Of a stretch of 57,370 nucleotides of DNA, positions 1-8,202 are shown piece by piece. Source of the DNA: Ruminococcus sp. Lineage in GTDB: Bacteria > Bacillota > Clostridia > Oscillospirales > Acutalibacteraceae. The notes beneath the pieces were generated by a model. The model was given only the letters and a program-made list of their open reading frames with translations, had not been told where the DNA came from and made no database searches. The position numbers were made by a program, and so were the translations under genes. Positions within the stretch are counted from its first letter, which is position 1, and the number at the start of each line of letters is the position of its first letter. The stretch spans positions 1-57,370 of the forward strand of contig JAFTHZ010000012.1 of NCBI GenBank assembly GCA_017457155.1, written 5' to 3'.

Positions 1-1
1 T

Positions 2-97
2 GAGGCCCAAGATCTTCTCGCAAAAGTACAAGAAGATCCGGACCTCTCTCAGCAGTTATTGCGCTTATTGCTATCCTCTGCAATTAGCAAACTTTGA
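2..97 (+). CDS. C-terminal fragment of an unidentified protein, cut by the window start
   Basis: An open frame enters from the left edge and ends at a TGA at 95-97, giving 31 residues (starts EAQDLLAKVQEDPD, ends LSSAISKL). The composition, rich in Leu, Gln and acidic residues, reads as an amphipathic helix. A hairpin 70 bases downstream would fit the end of a transcript. With only the tail visible I cannot name the family, and a chance open frame of this length cannot be excluded. Confidence 0.4.
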   Translation, partial: EAQDLLAKVQEDPDLSQQLLRLLLSSAISKL

Positions 98-166
98 TGC
101 AGAAAGAAAAAGTTTAGCTGACTTTTTAGCAAATTTCCGCGTTTTTGATGCTTTGTCAGAAATGCA

Positions 167-200
167 CAAAACCCCGTAACCATTGCGGTTACAGGGTTTT
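167..200. terminator. Hairpin between the leftmost gene and the tRNA operon
   Basis: AACCC-c-GTAACC and GGTTAC-a-GGGTT form a stem of about 11 pairs with one mismatch and a short loop, flanked by AAAA on the left and TTTT on the right. It could end transcription in both directions: the partial gene from the left and the tRNA operon from the right. The T-runs are short. Confidence 0.5.
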
Positions 201-202
201 GT

Positions 203-278
<76 letters not shown>

Positions 279-283
279 AAAAA

Positions 284-360
284 TGGCGACCCGGAACGGG
301 CTCGAACCGTCGACCTCTAGCGTGACAGGCTAGCGTTCTAACCAACTGAACTACCGGGCC
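284..360 (-). tRNA. tRNA-Asp (anticodon GTC)
   Basis: The minus strand reads GGCCCGGTAGTTCAG. The anticodon stem CTAGC/GCTAG holds the loop CTGTCAC with anticodon GTC. The acceptor strand CCGGGTC closes the cloverleaf, followed by G and an encoded CCA. It is the middle gene of the operon, 5 bases from tRNA-Thr and 3 bases from tRNA-Val. Confidence 0.95.
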
Positions 361-363
361 ACA

Positions 364-439
364 TGGTGGGAACAACAGGGCTCGAACCTGTGACCCTCTG
401 CTTGTAAGGCAGATGCTCTCCCAGCTGAGCTATGCTCCC
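364..439 (-). tRNA. tRNA-Val (anticodon TAC)
   Basis: The minus strand reads GGGAGCATAGCTCAG. The anticodon stem TCTGC/GCAGA encloses CTTACAA with anticodon TAC. The acceptor strand TGTTCCC is followed by A and an encoded CCA. It is the first gene of the operon, about 30 bases downstream of the -10 box of the promoter at 470-498. Confidence 0.95.
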
Positions 440-469
440 ACGTGGATGCCATTTTTCGTGACGCGTATT

Positions 470-498
470 ATAATACAACATCCATCGTAAAAAGTCAA
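470..498 (-). promoter_or_regulatory. Sigma-A-type promoter of the tRNA operon
   Basis: On the minus strand the -35 box TTGACT (493-498) and the -10 box TATTAT (470-475) are 17 bases apart. The promoter points at tRNA-Val, and a strong, near-consensus promoter fits a stable-RNA operon. Confidence 0.75.
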
Positions 499-525
499 TA
501 CTTTTTTGAAACTTTTTTTGAAAAA

Positions 526-1407
526 TTATTTTTTCTTTTTAATGAGCTTTTCCAGATCCTCTGTTGTGAAATTGTACTTCTTGTTACAGAAATGACAGTT
601 AGCGCTACAGACGCCGCTCTCGTCGGGCAGAGAGTGGATTTCGTCCTCAGGCATACCGATAATCACGTTCTCAAGGGACTCCCTTGAGCAACCGCAGCGA
701 TAGCCTACAGGCATCTCATCCAGCACCTCAACCTCAAATCCCTGGAGGATCTCCTTGCACATATCCAGAGGAGTCATGCCCTCGCCCAGCATGGTGGTCA
801 CAGGGCGAAGCTTCTTGACGTTCTCCTCCAGCTTCTCGATAGTATCCTCGAACGCACCGGGCAGAAGCTGCACAAGCAGTCCACCCGCAAAGAGTGCGGT
901 TCCGTTGTCCTTATCCACAAGCACACCCAGAGCACAGATTGTAGGCAACTGCTCGCTGGTTGCATAGTAGGAGGTAATGTCCTCGGCAATCTCTCCGCTG
1001 ACAAGAGGCACCTGACCGATGTAGGGGTCTCCCTCCTTGAATTTTTTCATAACATTCAGCACGCCGTTCTTGCCCACACCTGCTGAGACGTTTATCTTGC
1101 CGTTTTCGTAATGCTCGGTAAAGCATCCGGGATTCTCCACATAGCCCTTGACGTAGCCCTGTGCGTCCGATGCGGCAATCACAACCCCCAGAGGGCCGTC
1201 TCCTGCCACACGCAGGCTGACTGTTGCCTCCTTCTGCTTGAGCTGTGCACCCATCATGGATGCTGCTGTGAGCAGTCTGCCCAGAGCCGCTGTGGCCACA
1301 TTGGTGGTATTATGAAGTTTCTGCGCTGTATATACGATCTCTGAGGAATCAATGGCAGAAGCCATAACCGCTCCGTCGCTTGTAATACATCTGATAATCT
1401 TATCCAT
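526..1407 (-). CDS. hslO: Redox-regulated chaperone Hsp33
   Basis: Hsp33 is a cytosolic holdase that binds unfolding proteins when oxidation releases zinc from its C-terminal cysteines. The 293-residue length is standard. The N-terminal half has the family opening (MDKIIRCITSDG) and the body pattern GRLLTAASMMG. The C-terminus shows the zinc-site cysteines as CGC (about residue 240) and, about 30 residues on, CHFC, the family's CxC...CxxC switch. GGAG lies 8 bases before the ATG. A methyltransferase gene lies upstream on the same strand 43 bases away, so the two may be co-transcribed. Confidence 0.95.
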   Translation of the reverse strand: MDKIIRCITSDGAVMASAIDSSEIVYTAQKLHNTTNVATAALGRLLTAASMMGAQLKQKEATVSLRVAGDGPLGVVIAASDAQGYVKGYVENPGCFTEHYENGKINVSAGVGKNGVLNVMKKFKEGDPYIGQVPLVSGEIAEDITSYYATSEQLPTICALGVLVDKDNGTALFAGGLLVQLLPGAFEDTIEKLEENVKKLRPVTTMLGEGMTPLDMCKEILQGFEVEVLDEMPVGYRCGCSRESLENVIIGMPEDEIHSLPDESGVCSANCHFCNKKYNFTTEDLEKLIKKKK

Positions 1408-1450
1408 ATATATTCTCCGTTATTATAAAATATTCCAATAAAGAATTAAC

Positions 1451-2188
1451 TCAAAGTTTCTTTGCAACAAATATCATCCGCTGCTCGCACTCAGAAGGTG
1501 CATCAAAGCTCATATCCCCCAGCACATCCAGCACCTCAAACCCTGCATCGCACAGGAACTTCCTCAAAGTTTCCTCCGGATATGCACGCTCGGTGAAGCA
1601 CTCGCTCAGCCGATAGTAGCTGCGTCCCTCGGGGATGAAAAAGTCAAGGGTGATCTCTGTGAGATTCTCCTCCAGAGGAGTGTTCTGCCACACACAGTAC
1701 ACATCATCTTTGTCATAGACAAACACATTGTCCGACAGCACACGTCTGTGCTTATACTCTGTATTCACATCAAAGATAAACAGACCGTCAGGATTCATAA
1801 AGAGGGACACTCTCTCAAAGGTCTTCTGTACATCCTCGGGACGGGTCATATGATTGATGCTGTCCAAAGTACACACACAGGTATCAATGGTACCGTAAAG
1901 ATCCAGCGACTGCATCTTCTGACGAAGGAAGAGTATCTGATACCCTGCCTCTGAAGACTTTTGAAGTGCTACAGAAAGCATATCAGCAGAGCCGTCGATG
2001 CCGTACACATCAACCCCTCGCTTCTTAAGCTCCAGAGTCAGAGAGCCTGTACCGCAGGCAAGGTCAAGGGTCAGCCCCGGGTCGTGATTATATCGACCAA
2101 GAAGCTCCAGTATATACTCTGCCCTCTCCTTATATCCTACGTTGCCTGTAAGCCCATCGTAAAAATCAGCGAACGCCTCGTAAGCCAT
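1451..2188 (-). CDS. Class I SAM-dependent methyltransferase
   Basis: This 245-residue protein has the Rossmann-type SAM-binding motif I, LDLACGTGSLTLELKKRG, followed by an acidic residue at the end of strand 2 (VYGIDGS) and motif IV-like CTLDSINH. It starts MAYEAFADFYD, typical of the clostridial class I methyltransferases often found beside hslO. The acceptor molecule cannot be told from sequence. I chose the ATG at 2188 because AGGAGG lies 6 bases before it; an in-frame ATG 27 bases upstream would place this SD inside the gene. A promoter is visible at 2224-2252. Confidence 0.85.
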   Translation of the reverse strand: MAYEAFADFYDGLTGNVGYKERAEYILELLGRYNHDPGLTLDLACGTGSLTLELKKRGVDVYGIDGSADMLSVALQKSSEAGYQILFLRQKMQSLDLYGTIDTCVCTLDSINHMTRPEDVQKTFERVSLFMNPDGLFIFDVNTEYKHRRVLSDNVFVYDKDDVYCVWQNTPLEENLTEITLDFFIPEGRSYYRLSECFTERAYPEETLRKFLCDAGFEVLDVLGDMSFDAPSECEQRMIFVAKKL

Positions 2189-2223
2189 AACTCTCCTCCT
2201 CTCTTTTTCTATCAAACAGGATT

Positions 2224-2252
2224 ATTTTATCACAGCTAAATAAAAAAGTAAA
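2224..2252 (-). promoter_or_regulatory. Probable promoter of the methyltransferase/hslO unit
   Basis: On the minus strand TTTACT (2247-2252) and TAAAAT (2224-2229) are 17 bases apart, about 36 bases before the methyltransferase start. It is divergent from the BlaI-like promoter about 75 bases away. Confidence 0.5.
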
Positions 2253-2324
2253 TCCTATTTATTATCTGTCACTATGCACAGAAAAGAAATAGGAATTCAG
2301 TATATAATAACGAACAAATAATAA

Positions 2325-2382
2325 TTGACAATTTGGTCTATTTACGATAGACTAAAACAAAGAGGTCTATCATATATAGACC
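2325..2382 (+). promoter_or_regulatory. Promoter with two inverted-repeat operators before the BlaI/BlaR-like pair
   Basis: A consensus -35 box TTGACA (2325-2330) is followed after 17 bases by TAGACT (2348-2353) as -10. Two dyads overlap it. GTCTA-N7-TAGAC at 2336-2352 covers the spacer and -10. GGTCTAT-N5-ATAGACC at 2364-2382 covers the start of the transcript. The centres are about 29 bases apart, close to three helical turns. BlaI/MecI-family repressors bind paired dyads in this position, so autorepression by the downstream regulator is the natural reading. Confidence 0.8.
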
Positions 2383-2416
2383 AATCTTCATCCTACAACC
2401 AAAGGAGGACATCACA

Positions 2417-2779
2417 ATGGACAACACCAGACTTGGAATGGTTGAGTCCCGCTTTGCGGATATCATCTGGAGCAGAGAGCCCCTGCCCTCAGGAGAACTT
2501 GTAAAAATCTGTGAGGCAGAGCTGTCCTGGAAAAAATCCACCACCTACACGGTGCTCAAGAAACTCTGTGACAGGGAAATATTTCAGAACAAAGACGGAA
2601 TCGTATCTTCTCTTATCTCTCGTCAGGACTTCTATGCCTTGCAAAGTGAACAGTTTGTGGAAGAGACCTTTGAGGGGTCTCTGCCTGCCTTCTTCGCTGC
2701 ATTCACAAAGAGGAGGAGCCTGTCCCCTGAGGATATAGGAGAGCTGCGCAGACTAATTGACTCATACGAGGAGGAATGA
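2417..2779 (+). CDS. BlaI/MecI-family transcriptional repressor
   Basis: A 120-residue winged-helix regulator of the BlaI/MecI/CopY family: a helix-turn-helix region about residues 8-60 (ESRFADIIW, then STTYTVLKKLCDREI, the recognition helix) and a C-terminal dimerisation helix region. Family members bind paired operators and are inactivated by cleavage when the partner membrane protease is triggered. AAAGGAGG precedes the ATG. The stop codon overlaps the first possible ATG of the downstream M56 protease gene, so the two are translationally coupled. Regulation of beta-lactam resistance should not be assumed: no beta-lactamase is present in this window and the partner lacks the drug-sensor domain. 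Confidence 0.85.
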   Translation: MDNTRLGMVESRFADIIWSREPLPSGELVKICEAELSWKKSTTYTVLKKLCDREIFQNKDGIVSSLISRQDFYALQSEQFVEETFEGSLPAFFAAFTKRRSLSPEDIGELRRLIDSYEEE

Positions 2780-2781
2780 TT

Positions 2782-5304
2782 ATGGAAAGCCTTTTTCTCA
2801 CCATCCTGAATATGAGCATTAACGCAAGCATTGTAGCGATTGTAGTCATCCTCCTTCGTCTACTGCTGAAAAAAGCCCCGAGATATATAATTTGTCTGCT
2901 GTGGATACTGGTAGCGGTGAGACTTGTGTGTCCTTTTTCTATCGAGGCCGCTGTCAGTCTTATCCCACGCGCCGAGCCAATCCCCACGGAAGTTATTTAC
3001 ACCGAACCGCCCGATATGAGCTCAACTGAGGAAGCGCCTGCCAATGCAGAGAACAACATCATTTACAACACCACCGCCCCCGAGTCTATGTCTCATATGA
3101 CAACTTCTCAAATTATCTCGCTGGCGGGTACTGCTATATGGCTCACAGGCATAGGTGGTATGCTGACTTATGCATTCATAAGCTATCATCGTATCCGCAG
3201 ACGGACACGGATTTCAATCTGCACAGAAGACAACATATATATCTGTGACAGCATAGATACCCCTTTCATACTGGGTATGCTGAAGCCTCGGATCTATCTG
3301 CCCTCTGTCCTGATGAATCCGGACAGAGAATACGTTATCGCCCACGAGAGGGCACACATAAAAAGAAAAGACTACCTGTGGAAGCCTCTGGGATTTCTGA
3401 TGCTGGCTGTATACTGGTTCAATCCAGTGCTGTGGGTAGCCTACGTACTCCTGTGCAGAGATATTGAGCTTGCCTGTGACGAAAAGGTTATCAAAGAAAT
3501 GGGCAGCGGAATCAAAAAGGACTACTCCTCGGCACTACTCTCTTGCAGTGTCCCCAGAAAGGTCATATCCGCCTGTCCTCTGGCCTTTGGAGAGTCCGGA
3601 GTAAAAAGCAGAATAAAAAACGTCCTCAACTACAAAAAACCTGCCTTCTGGATAAGCCTTGTGGCAATTATCCTCTGCCTTGCCGCAGGAGTATGTTTCC
3701 TGACAAATCCTCTGCAGAAGGGAGCATACGGGCTGAAGATAACCGACAGCGGATCCGACTATGAGGGTTTGTCTATAGATATCAAGGACCTTCAGCTTCA
3801 AGAAGAAAAACCATACATAGAAGTTAAATGGAGAAACAAAACCGACAAAAGCTTCACCTGCGGAGAAAGCTTCAGCCTCTATAAAATTAATGAAGAGGGT
3901 GAATTTGAAAACTGCAGAGAAAGAGGTATGAATACTTTTCCTTCCATCGGCTACAGCATCCCTGCCCGAGGCTCCTTTGAACATCAGTACAGCCTGTACG
4001 GAGTGAACATCTCCGAACCGGGCACATATAGATTTATGTCGGGATGTTCCCCTGATGGAGAGGCATATACAAATTACGATGTGTGGGTTGAGTTTGAGAT
4101 AAAAGAAATCCCCGAAAACATCAGAGCATACGCCTCCCCCATAACCATCTCAAGCGGATCATCTCCTGATGCAATCACAGGAGAAGCAGGACCTATGACT
4201 CTCGTCCCAAGCAAAAACGGAAAGTACATCGACAACGATAGTTCCTGCATAAATATAGTATGGAAAAACAATTTGTCAGATAAAAAGCTGTCCACAGACG
4301 AACATCAGTACACTCTCTACAAGGAGTCAAACGGTGAGTGGGTAAACTGTATGATAACAGGGAAACTCTACTACACCTCAAAGGACTGTGTCATCGCACC
4401 AAACGAACAGGCATCCATAAGCTACAATCTGTATGGAAACGAGCCTATGGACACAGGAATATACAAGCTGGAGGCGCACTTCTCAGAAGCGAACAGTTCC
4501 GAAACTTCATACACCGCATGGGTTGAGTTTATGTTGTCCGCAGAGGATACCGTTTCTGCCGAAGCAGAGGAATACGTCACCTATTACTGCAACGAAACCG
4601 AAAGCCCCTATCCCCCTCAGCTAAGGCTGTACACCTCGGGGAAACGCTTTGAGCTTATGATCTCAGCTCTGAGCAGCTATATGCCTATGGGAACCTTCAG
4701 AACAGAAGGAAACCTGATGACACTCACCGCAAACGACGGAAACGTGTATGTATTCAATGTAATAGATGACACCACTCTGGAATTTGATGCAGACAAATCC
4801 TCTGATATTCCGAAATATAGTTTTTCTTCAGGAGAAGAAGCACAGGCACCTTTTTCCCATGGCTCACTCTTTCAGCGGACAGTACAGGCAGGAGACACAA
4901 CCAACCTCTACCAAAGCGACAACCCCCTGAACGCAAAGTATGAGTTCGCCCTGAGGGATCCCGACCAAACCATCATCTATGACATTGACAACGACGGGAT
5001 TATGAATCAGATAATCCTGGGACCCGGACCCACATCGGGCACCGCAACCTTCGCCATACTCGCAACAGAGGAGGGCGAAGTGGAATACCACAACTACTAT
5101 CAGGGACCCTTCCACGAGCTATCCTTTGCAACACATACGGATGGTACGCTCTATATTAAGGGTGACACCGATCATGTTTTTGACATAATTATCGACGGAG
5201 ATTCTCTCAGGCTGTATGAGGATTCTGTAGAGTATGGAGAGGAATTCTCTGCTGATGATATGTGGTCGCAGATAGAGCAGGATATGGAAAACCTCAGAAA
5301 CTGA
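2782..5304 (+). CDS. BlaR1/MecR1-like M56 membrane metalloprotease with Ig-like sensor repeats
   Basis: The predicted 840-residue membrane protein starts with hydrophobic helices (about residues 5-50 and 110-133) and has the M56 zinc-protease motif HERAH at 188-192, with the downstream ELACDE motif that supplies the third ligand. After another helix (about 290-310) comes a long outward region. It holds two related blocks of about 110-120 residues, each ending in a WVEF motif (WVEFEI, WVEFML) after a YG-containing beta pattern, and then a further soluble domain. The penicillin-binding sensor domain of true BlaR1 (SxxK, KTG) is absent. I prefer the ATG at 2782, 7 bases after AGGAGG; an in-frame ATG at 2776 overlaps the repressor stop. 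The inducer is unknown; the Ig-like part may sense an envelope ligand. Confidence 0.8.
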   Translation: MESLFLTILNMSINASIVAIVVILLRLLLKKAPRYIICLLWILVAVRLVCPFSIEAAVSLIPRAEPIPTEVIYTEPPDMSSTEEAPANAENNIIYNTTAPESMSHMTTSQIISLAGTAIWLTGIGGMLTYAFISYHRIRRRTRISICTEDNIYICDSIDTPFILGMLKPRIYLPSVLMNPDREYVIAHERAHIKRKDYLWKPLGFLMLAVYWFNPVLWVAYVLLCRDIELACDEKVIKEMGSGIKKDYSSALLSCSVPRKVISACPLAFGESGVKSRIKNVLNYKKPAFWISLVAIILCLAAGVCFLTNPLQKGAYGLKITDSGSDYEGLSIDIKDLQLQEEKPYIEVKWRNKTDKSFTCGESFSLYKINEEGEFENCRERGMNTFPSIGYSIPARGSFEHQYSLYGVNISEPGTYRFMSGCSPDGEAYTNYDVWVEFEIKEIPENIRAYASPITISSGSSPDAITGEAGPMTLVPSKNGKYIDNDSSCINIVWKNNLSDKKLSTDEHQYTLYKESNGEWVNCMITGKLYYTSKDCVIAPNEQASISYNLYGNEPMDTGIYKLEAHFSEANSSETSYTAWVEFMLSAEDTVSAEAEEYVTYYCNETESPYPPQLRLYTSGKRFELMISALSSYMPMGTFRTEGNLMTLTANDGNVYVFNVIDDTTLEFDADKSSDIPKYSFSSGEEAQAPFSHGSLFQRTVQAGDTTNLYQSDNPLNAKYEFALRDPDQTIIYDIDNDGIMNQIILGPGPTSGTATFAILATEEGEVEYHNYYQGPFHELSFATHTDGTLYIKGDTDHVFDIIIDGDSLRLYEDSVEYGEEFSADDMWSQIEQDMENLRN

Positions 5305-5320
5305 CCCGACCCTGCATAAA

Positions 5321-5361
5321 AAAAACAGGATGCTTTCCCCTTGCGGCAGCATCCTGTTTTT
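5321..5361. terminator. Bidirectional terminator between the M56 protease gene and sigG
   Basis: AACAGGATGCT (5324-5334) pairs perfectly with AGCATCCTGTT (5348-5358) around a 13-base loop. A-run on the left and T-run on the right allow termination of both converging genes. Confidence 0.9.
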
Positions 5362-5376
5362 GTTATCTATACAGTA

Positions 5377-6168
5377 TCAGAAGGCCTCCCGCTTTATGGT
5401 TTCCAGAGCTCCCTTCTCAATTCGGCTGACCTGGGCCTGAGATATGCCGATCTCCTTCGCAACCTCCATCTGGGTCTTGCCCCGAAAGAACCGAAGCCCC
5501 AGAATCTTCTTCTCTCTGTCAGAGAGCTTTGCTATGGACTCCTTCAGAGCTATCTCCTCCAGCCAGTCCTTGTCGGTGCAGTTATCCCCCACCTGATCCA
5601 TAACATAGATGGTATCAGACCCGTCAGAGAACACAGGGTCATACAAGGACACAGGCTCCACTATGGCCTCCAGAGACAACACCACGCTCTCCTTCGGGAC
5701 ACCCATCTCCTTTGCAATCTCCTCTACCGTAGGCTCCGAACCCTTCTGATTCGTAAGCTTCTCTTTTATCTGCATAGCGTGGTACGCAATATCCCTCATG
5801 CTGCGACTGACTCTGATGGGGTTATTATCCCGCAGAAACCGCCTGACCTCACCGATTATCATGGGCACTCCATAGGTAGAGAACCTGACATCCAGCGTCG
5901 GGTCAAAGTTATCGATTGCCTTGATAAGTCCTATCACCCCCACCTGAAAAAGATCATCGGGATTCTCGCCCCTGTTGGAAAACCTCTGAATCACAGAAAG
6001 CACAAGCCGAAGATTACCCTGAACCATTTTGTCCCTGGCGACCTTGCGCTGTGCTTCGGTGCCGTTTCGGATAACCTCCAGCAGCTGTCGCTTCTCGCTC
6101 TCCTTCAGCACCTTGAGTCCTGCTGTGTTCACTCCGCAAATTTCAACCTTGCTGTACTGCAAAACCAT
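5377..6168 (-). CDS. sigG: Late forespore sigma factor SigG
   Basis: SigG directs RNA polymerase to forespore genes after engulfment. The 263-residue product matches the family closely: N-terminal SKVEICGV, region 2 (GNLRLVLSVIQRF, then DDLFQVG), region 3 (NNPIRVSRSMRDIAYHA) and region 4 with the helix-turn-helix (GKTQMEVAKEIGISQAQVSR). The open frame runs further upstream but would overlap the divergent lipoprotein gene and lacks family similarity there. I use the ATG at 6168; a TTG two codons later has better SD spacing and would give a start just before SKVEICG. In related genomes sigG lies downstream of ftsZ, often after spoIIGA-sigE. Here three lipoprotein genes intervene. Confidence 0.93.
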   Translation of the reverse strand: MVLQYSKVEICGVNTAGLKVLKESEKRQLLEVIRNGTEAQRKVARDKMVQGNLRLVLSVIQRFSNRGENPDDLFQVGVIGLIKAIDNFDPTLDVRFSTYGVPMIIGEVRRFLRDNNPIRVSRSMRDIAYHAMQIKEKLTNQKGSEPTVEEIAKEMGVPKESVVLSLEAIVEPVSLYDPVFSDGSDTIYVMDQVGDNCTDKDWLEEIALKESIAKLSDREKKILGLRFFRGKTQMEVAKEIGISQAQVSRIEKGALETIKREAF

Positions 6169-6243
6169 CTCTCCCGTCTTTTCTCTGAGAATAGTTTTGA
6201 CAACACACATCTGATTAATGCAAGAAAACAAAAGGAAAACATC

Positions 6244-6272
6244 TTGATAATCAAACACAGCAGATATATAAT
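6244..6272 (+). promoter_or_regulatory. Promoter of lipoprotein gene A
   Basis: TTGATA (6244-6249), a 17-base spacer ending in ATA, and TATAAT (6267-6272). The same layout, with the sequence ATATATAAT at the -10, recurs before lipoprotein genes B and C. Confidence 0.7.
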
Positions 6273-6307
6273 GTATGTATATTTCACCAAAATCGAGGAG
6301 GATCAGT

Positions 6308-8092
6308 ATGAAAAAGAAACTTTCACTGCTGCTTATTGCAGCTTTGCTCATCTGTACCACAGTTCTCACAGGCTGCCAATTTATGGACGTGTTGCTGGAC
6401 GCACAGGGCGAATCTTCTCAGTACAGCGCAAAGGTGGGAGACATCATCGACACAGACGACCCCGACTCTCTCAACAGGCTCATCTACGGAGACGGAGAGC
6501 TTCGGGTATATGATGACCCCATGGAAGAGCTTCAGGCTCTGGCCCGAGGAGAGGGCGTTGCCATCAACACCTTGTCAAAGCTTGCAAGCCTGAGCATTGT
6601 TGAGGTTGTGGAGGTTACTGATGATGGTGTTGTATACAGCATCACATCTCCCGATATGTCAGACTTCTTCAATGACCGTGAGGATGAGCTTGCACAGGCA
6701 GAGAACGCTGACGAAGTCACGGACATTATCAACGACTACGCCCAAAAACAGCTTGATAAAAATAAGAAAAAACAAGAGTTGGTGGTGGTCGGAAACATCA
6801 CTCCCTCAACTCCTGACGAAAGTTCTACCTCAGACGAGGTAAATATCGACTCTCCCTACAAGAACAAAGATTTTCTCAACGCTCTGCTGGGCGGACTTAT
6901 CACCGATTACGAGGAGAATGAAGAAACCCTCTCCCCCGAGTCCACCGCCACCATCAACAACGGAAGCGCAGTAGTCAGAACATCTGACTATATATTCTAC
7001 TTAATCGATGGAGACCTTATCAGAGAGGACTCACAGGACAACCGCGAGACAATCGCTTCCATCGAGAATGTCCAGAACAACATCTACATTCTCAACGATA
7101 CAATTTACGTCTCCTACAACGACACTGCACTTGGCACCATCTCCACCATGAGCTTTGACTTTGACGGAAATCTTCTGGAGGAAAACCAGGACACCGTTGT
7201 GATTGGCATTGCTGAGGAGAAAGGTGTGCTCATCACAGGTGAGGTAGCCAGAAACAGCTGTGCCGACCCTACCCGCTGCGAAATCTACAACCCCGTTACC
7301 TCAACCGGGACAGAGATAACCTCTCTTGAGGGAAGCAAGAACTTCCTGCATGCAGATACACAGTATGCGTACTTTGCATGTATGGACAACACCGATTACT
7401 CTACTCAGATAATCTGCAGAACAGACCTGGATCTGGGCACCACAGAGGAGATCTCCCGCCTGACCGTAGAAACCGAAATGACAGAATTCCTGCTCATTGA
7501 GCATTCACAGCTGACCGATAAAGCTCTCTATGTATCATACGGCTTCCGCGGAGGCTCAGGCAACTTCTTCCAGAGAGGTGCTATTGCCAGAATCGACAAG
7601 GAAGACTGCTCCACAACCATCCTCACCAATCTTGGCTGGACAGACGGCTCCACCCCCTACTTCAACGTTTTCCTGAAGGACTCTGTGGAACATATACTCT
7701 ACAAAGACAGCGAGTCAACCGCAGTTCTCCTTAACTGTGAGACACTGGAGTCAGAGACCTCCGCTATGAACGTAGGCCCCAACAACAAGCCCTTTGTTGT
7801 ATCCACCTACTCCGACGACTACAGCATCGAAACCGCAAAGTGCCTCTTCTATCCCCTCATGACAGGTGAATGTGTGCAGTTACTCCCCGATATGACACTG
7901 ACCTCCCTGGAGGATATCAACAAGGTGTACTACACAGGCGACAAGGTATTCTACACCATCCTATACATAAGAGAGGACCCCGAGGCACTGGCCTGGTGGG
8001 AACAGTTTGTTGATTATAAAGAAGAATACTACTCCTACGACACAGAAAGCGGCACAACTACCCTTCTGGGTACAGTTAATCTGGAGCAATAA
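6308..8092 (+). CDS. Secreted lipoprotein A of a three-gene tandem family
   Basis: The 594-residue product has a lipoprotein signal peptide (MKKKLSLLLIAALL) with lipobox LTGC, so Cys is about residue 22. The N-terminal module (about 35-190) is related to that of genes B and C: a DDP-x-EEL motif, GEGVAINTL, SPDMSDFF and NALLGGL. The C-terminal part (about 215-590) is repetitive beta-strand sequence like a beta-propeller (DUF5050-like in feel) and shares SGNFFQ, TPYFNVF, LYKDSESTAV and MNVGPNNKPF with B. I chose the ATG at 6308 because AGGAGGA precedes it by 6 bases. Function unknown; it is the most diverged member of the family. Confidence 0.85.
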   Translation: MKKKLSLLLIAALLICTTVLTGCQFMDVLLDAQGESSQYSAKVGDIIDTDDPDSLNRLIYGDGELRVYDDPMEELQALARGEGVAINTLSKLASLSIVEVVEVTDDGVVYSITSPDMSDFFNDREDELAQAENADEVTDIINDYAQKQLDKNKKKQELVVVGNITPSTPDESSTSDEVNIDSPYKNKDFLNALLGGLITDYEENEETLSPESTATINNGSAVVRTSDYIFYLIDGDLIREDSQDNRETIASIENVQNNIYILNDTIYVSYNDTALGTISTMSFDFDGNLLEENQDTVVIGIAEEKGVLITGEVARNSCADPTRCEIYNPVTSTGTEITSLEGSKNFLHADTQYAYFACMDNTDYSTQIICRTDLDLGTTEEISRLTVETEMTEFLLIEHSQLTDKALYVSYGFRGGSGNFFQRGAIARIDKEDCSTTILTNLGWTDGSTPYFNVFLKDSVEHILYKDSESTAVLLNCETLESETSAMNVGPNNKPFVVSTYSDDYSIETAKCLFYPLMTGECVQLLPDMTLTSLEDINKVYYTGDKVFYTILYIREDPEALAWWEQFVDYKEEYYSYDTESGTTTLLGTVNLEQ

Positions 8093-8096
8093 TTCA

Positions 8097-8129
8097 AAAC
8101 AGCATCGCACTACCGCGGTGCTGTTTTTG
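8097..8129 (+). terminator. Terminator of lipoprotein gene A
   Basis: ACAGCATCGC (8099-8108) pairs with GCGGTGCTGT (8115-8124), including one G-U pair, followed by TTTTG. It separates gene A from gene B, whose own promoter follows within 20 bases. Confidence 0.8.
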
Positions 8130-8140
8130 TTATTTTCTTC

Positions 8141-8169
8141 TTGTCAACCTTCACAATGCAATATATAAT
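8141..8169 (+). promoter_or_regulatory. Promoter of lipoprotein gene B
   Basis: TTGTCA (8141-8146), 17-base spacer, TATAAT (8164-8169), within ATATATAATATA as before genes A and C. Confidence 0.75.
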
Positions 8170-8202
8170 ATACTCATATCAAAACCATGAGGAGGAAATG
8201 AT

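Noticed and set aside
6169-6369. N-terminal extension of sigG by 67 residues
   Set aside because: The extension runs into the promoter and start of lipoprotein gene A on the other strand and has no similarity to SigG proteins.
5341-6513. Open frame of 390 codons on the plus strand over sigG
   Set aside because: It lies opposite sigG, whose protein matches its family along the whole length; the antisense translation has no recognisable domain.
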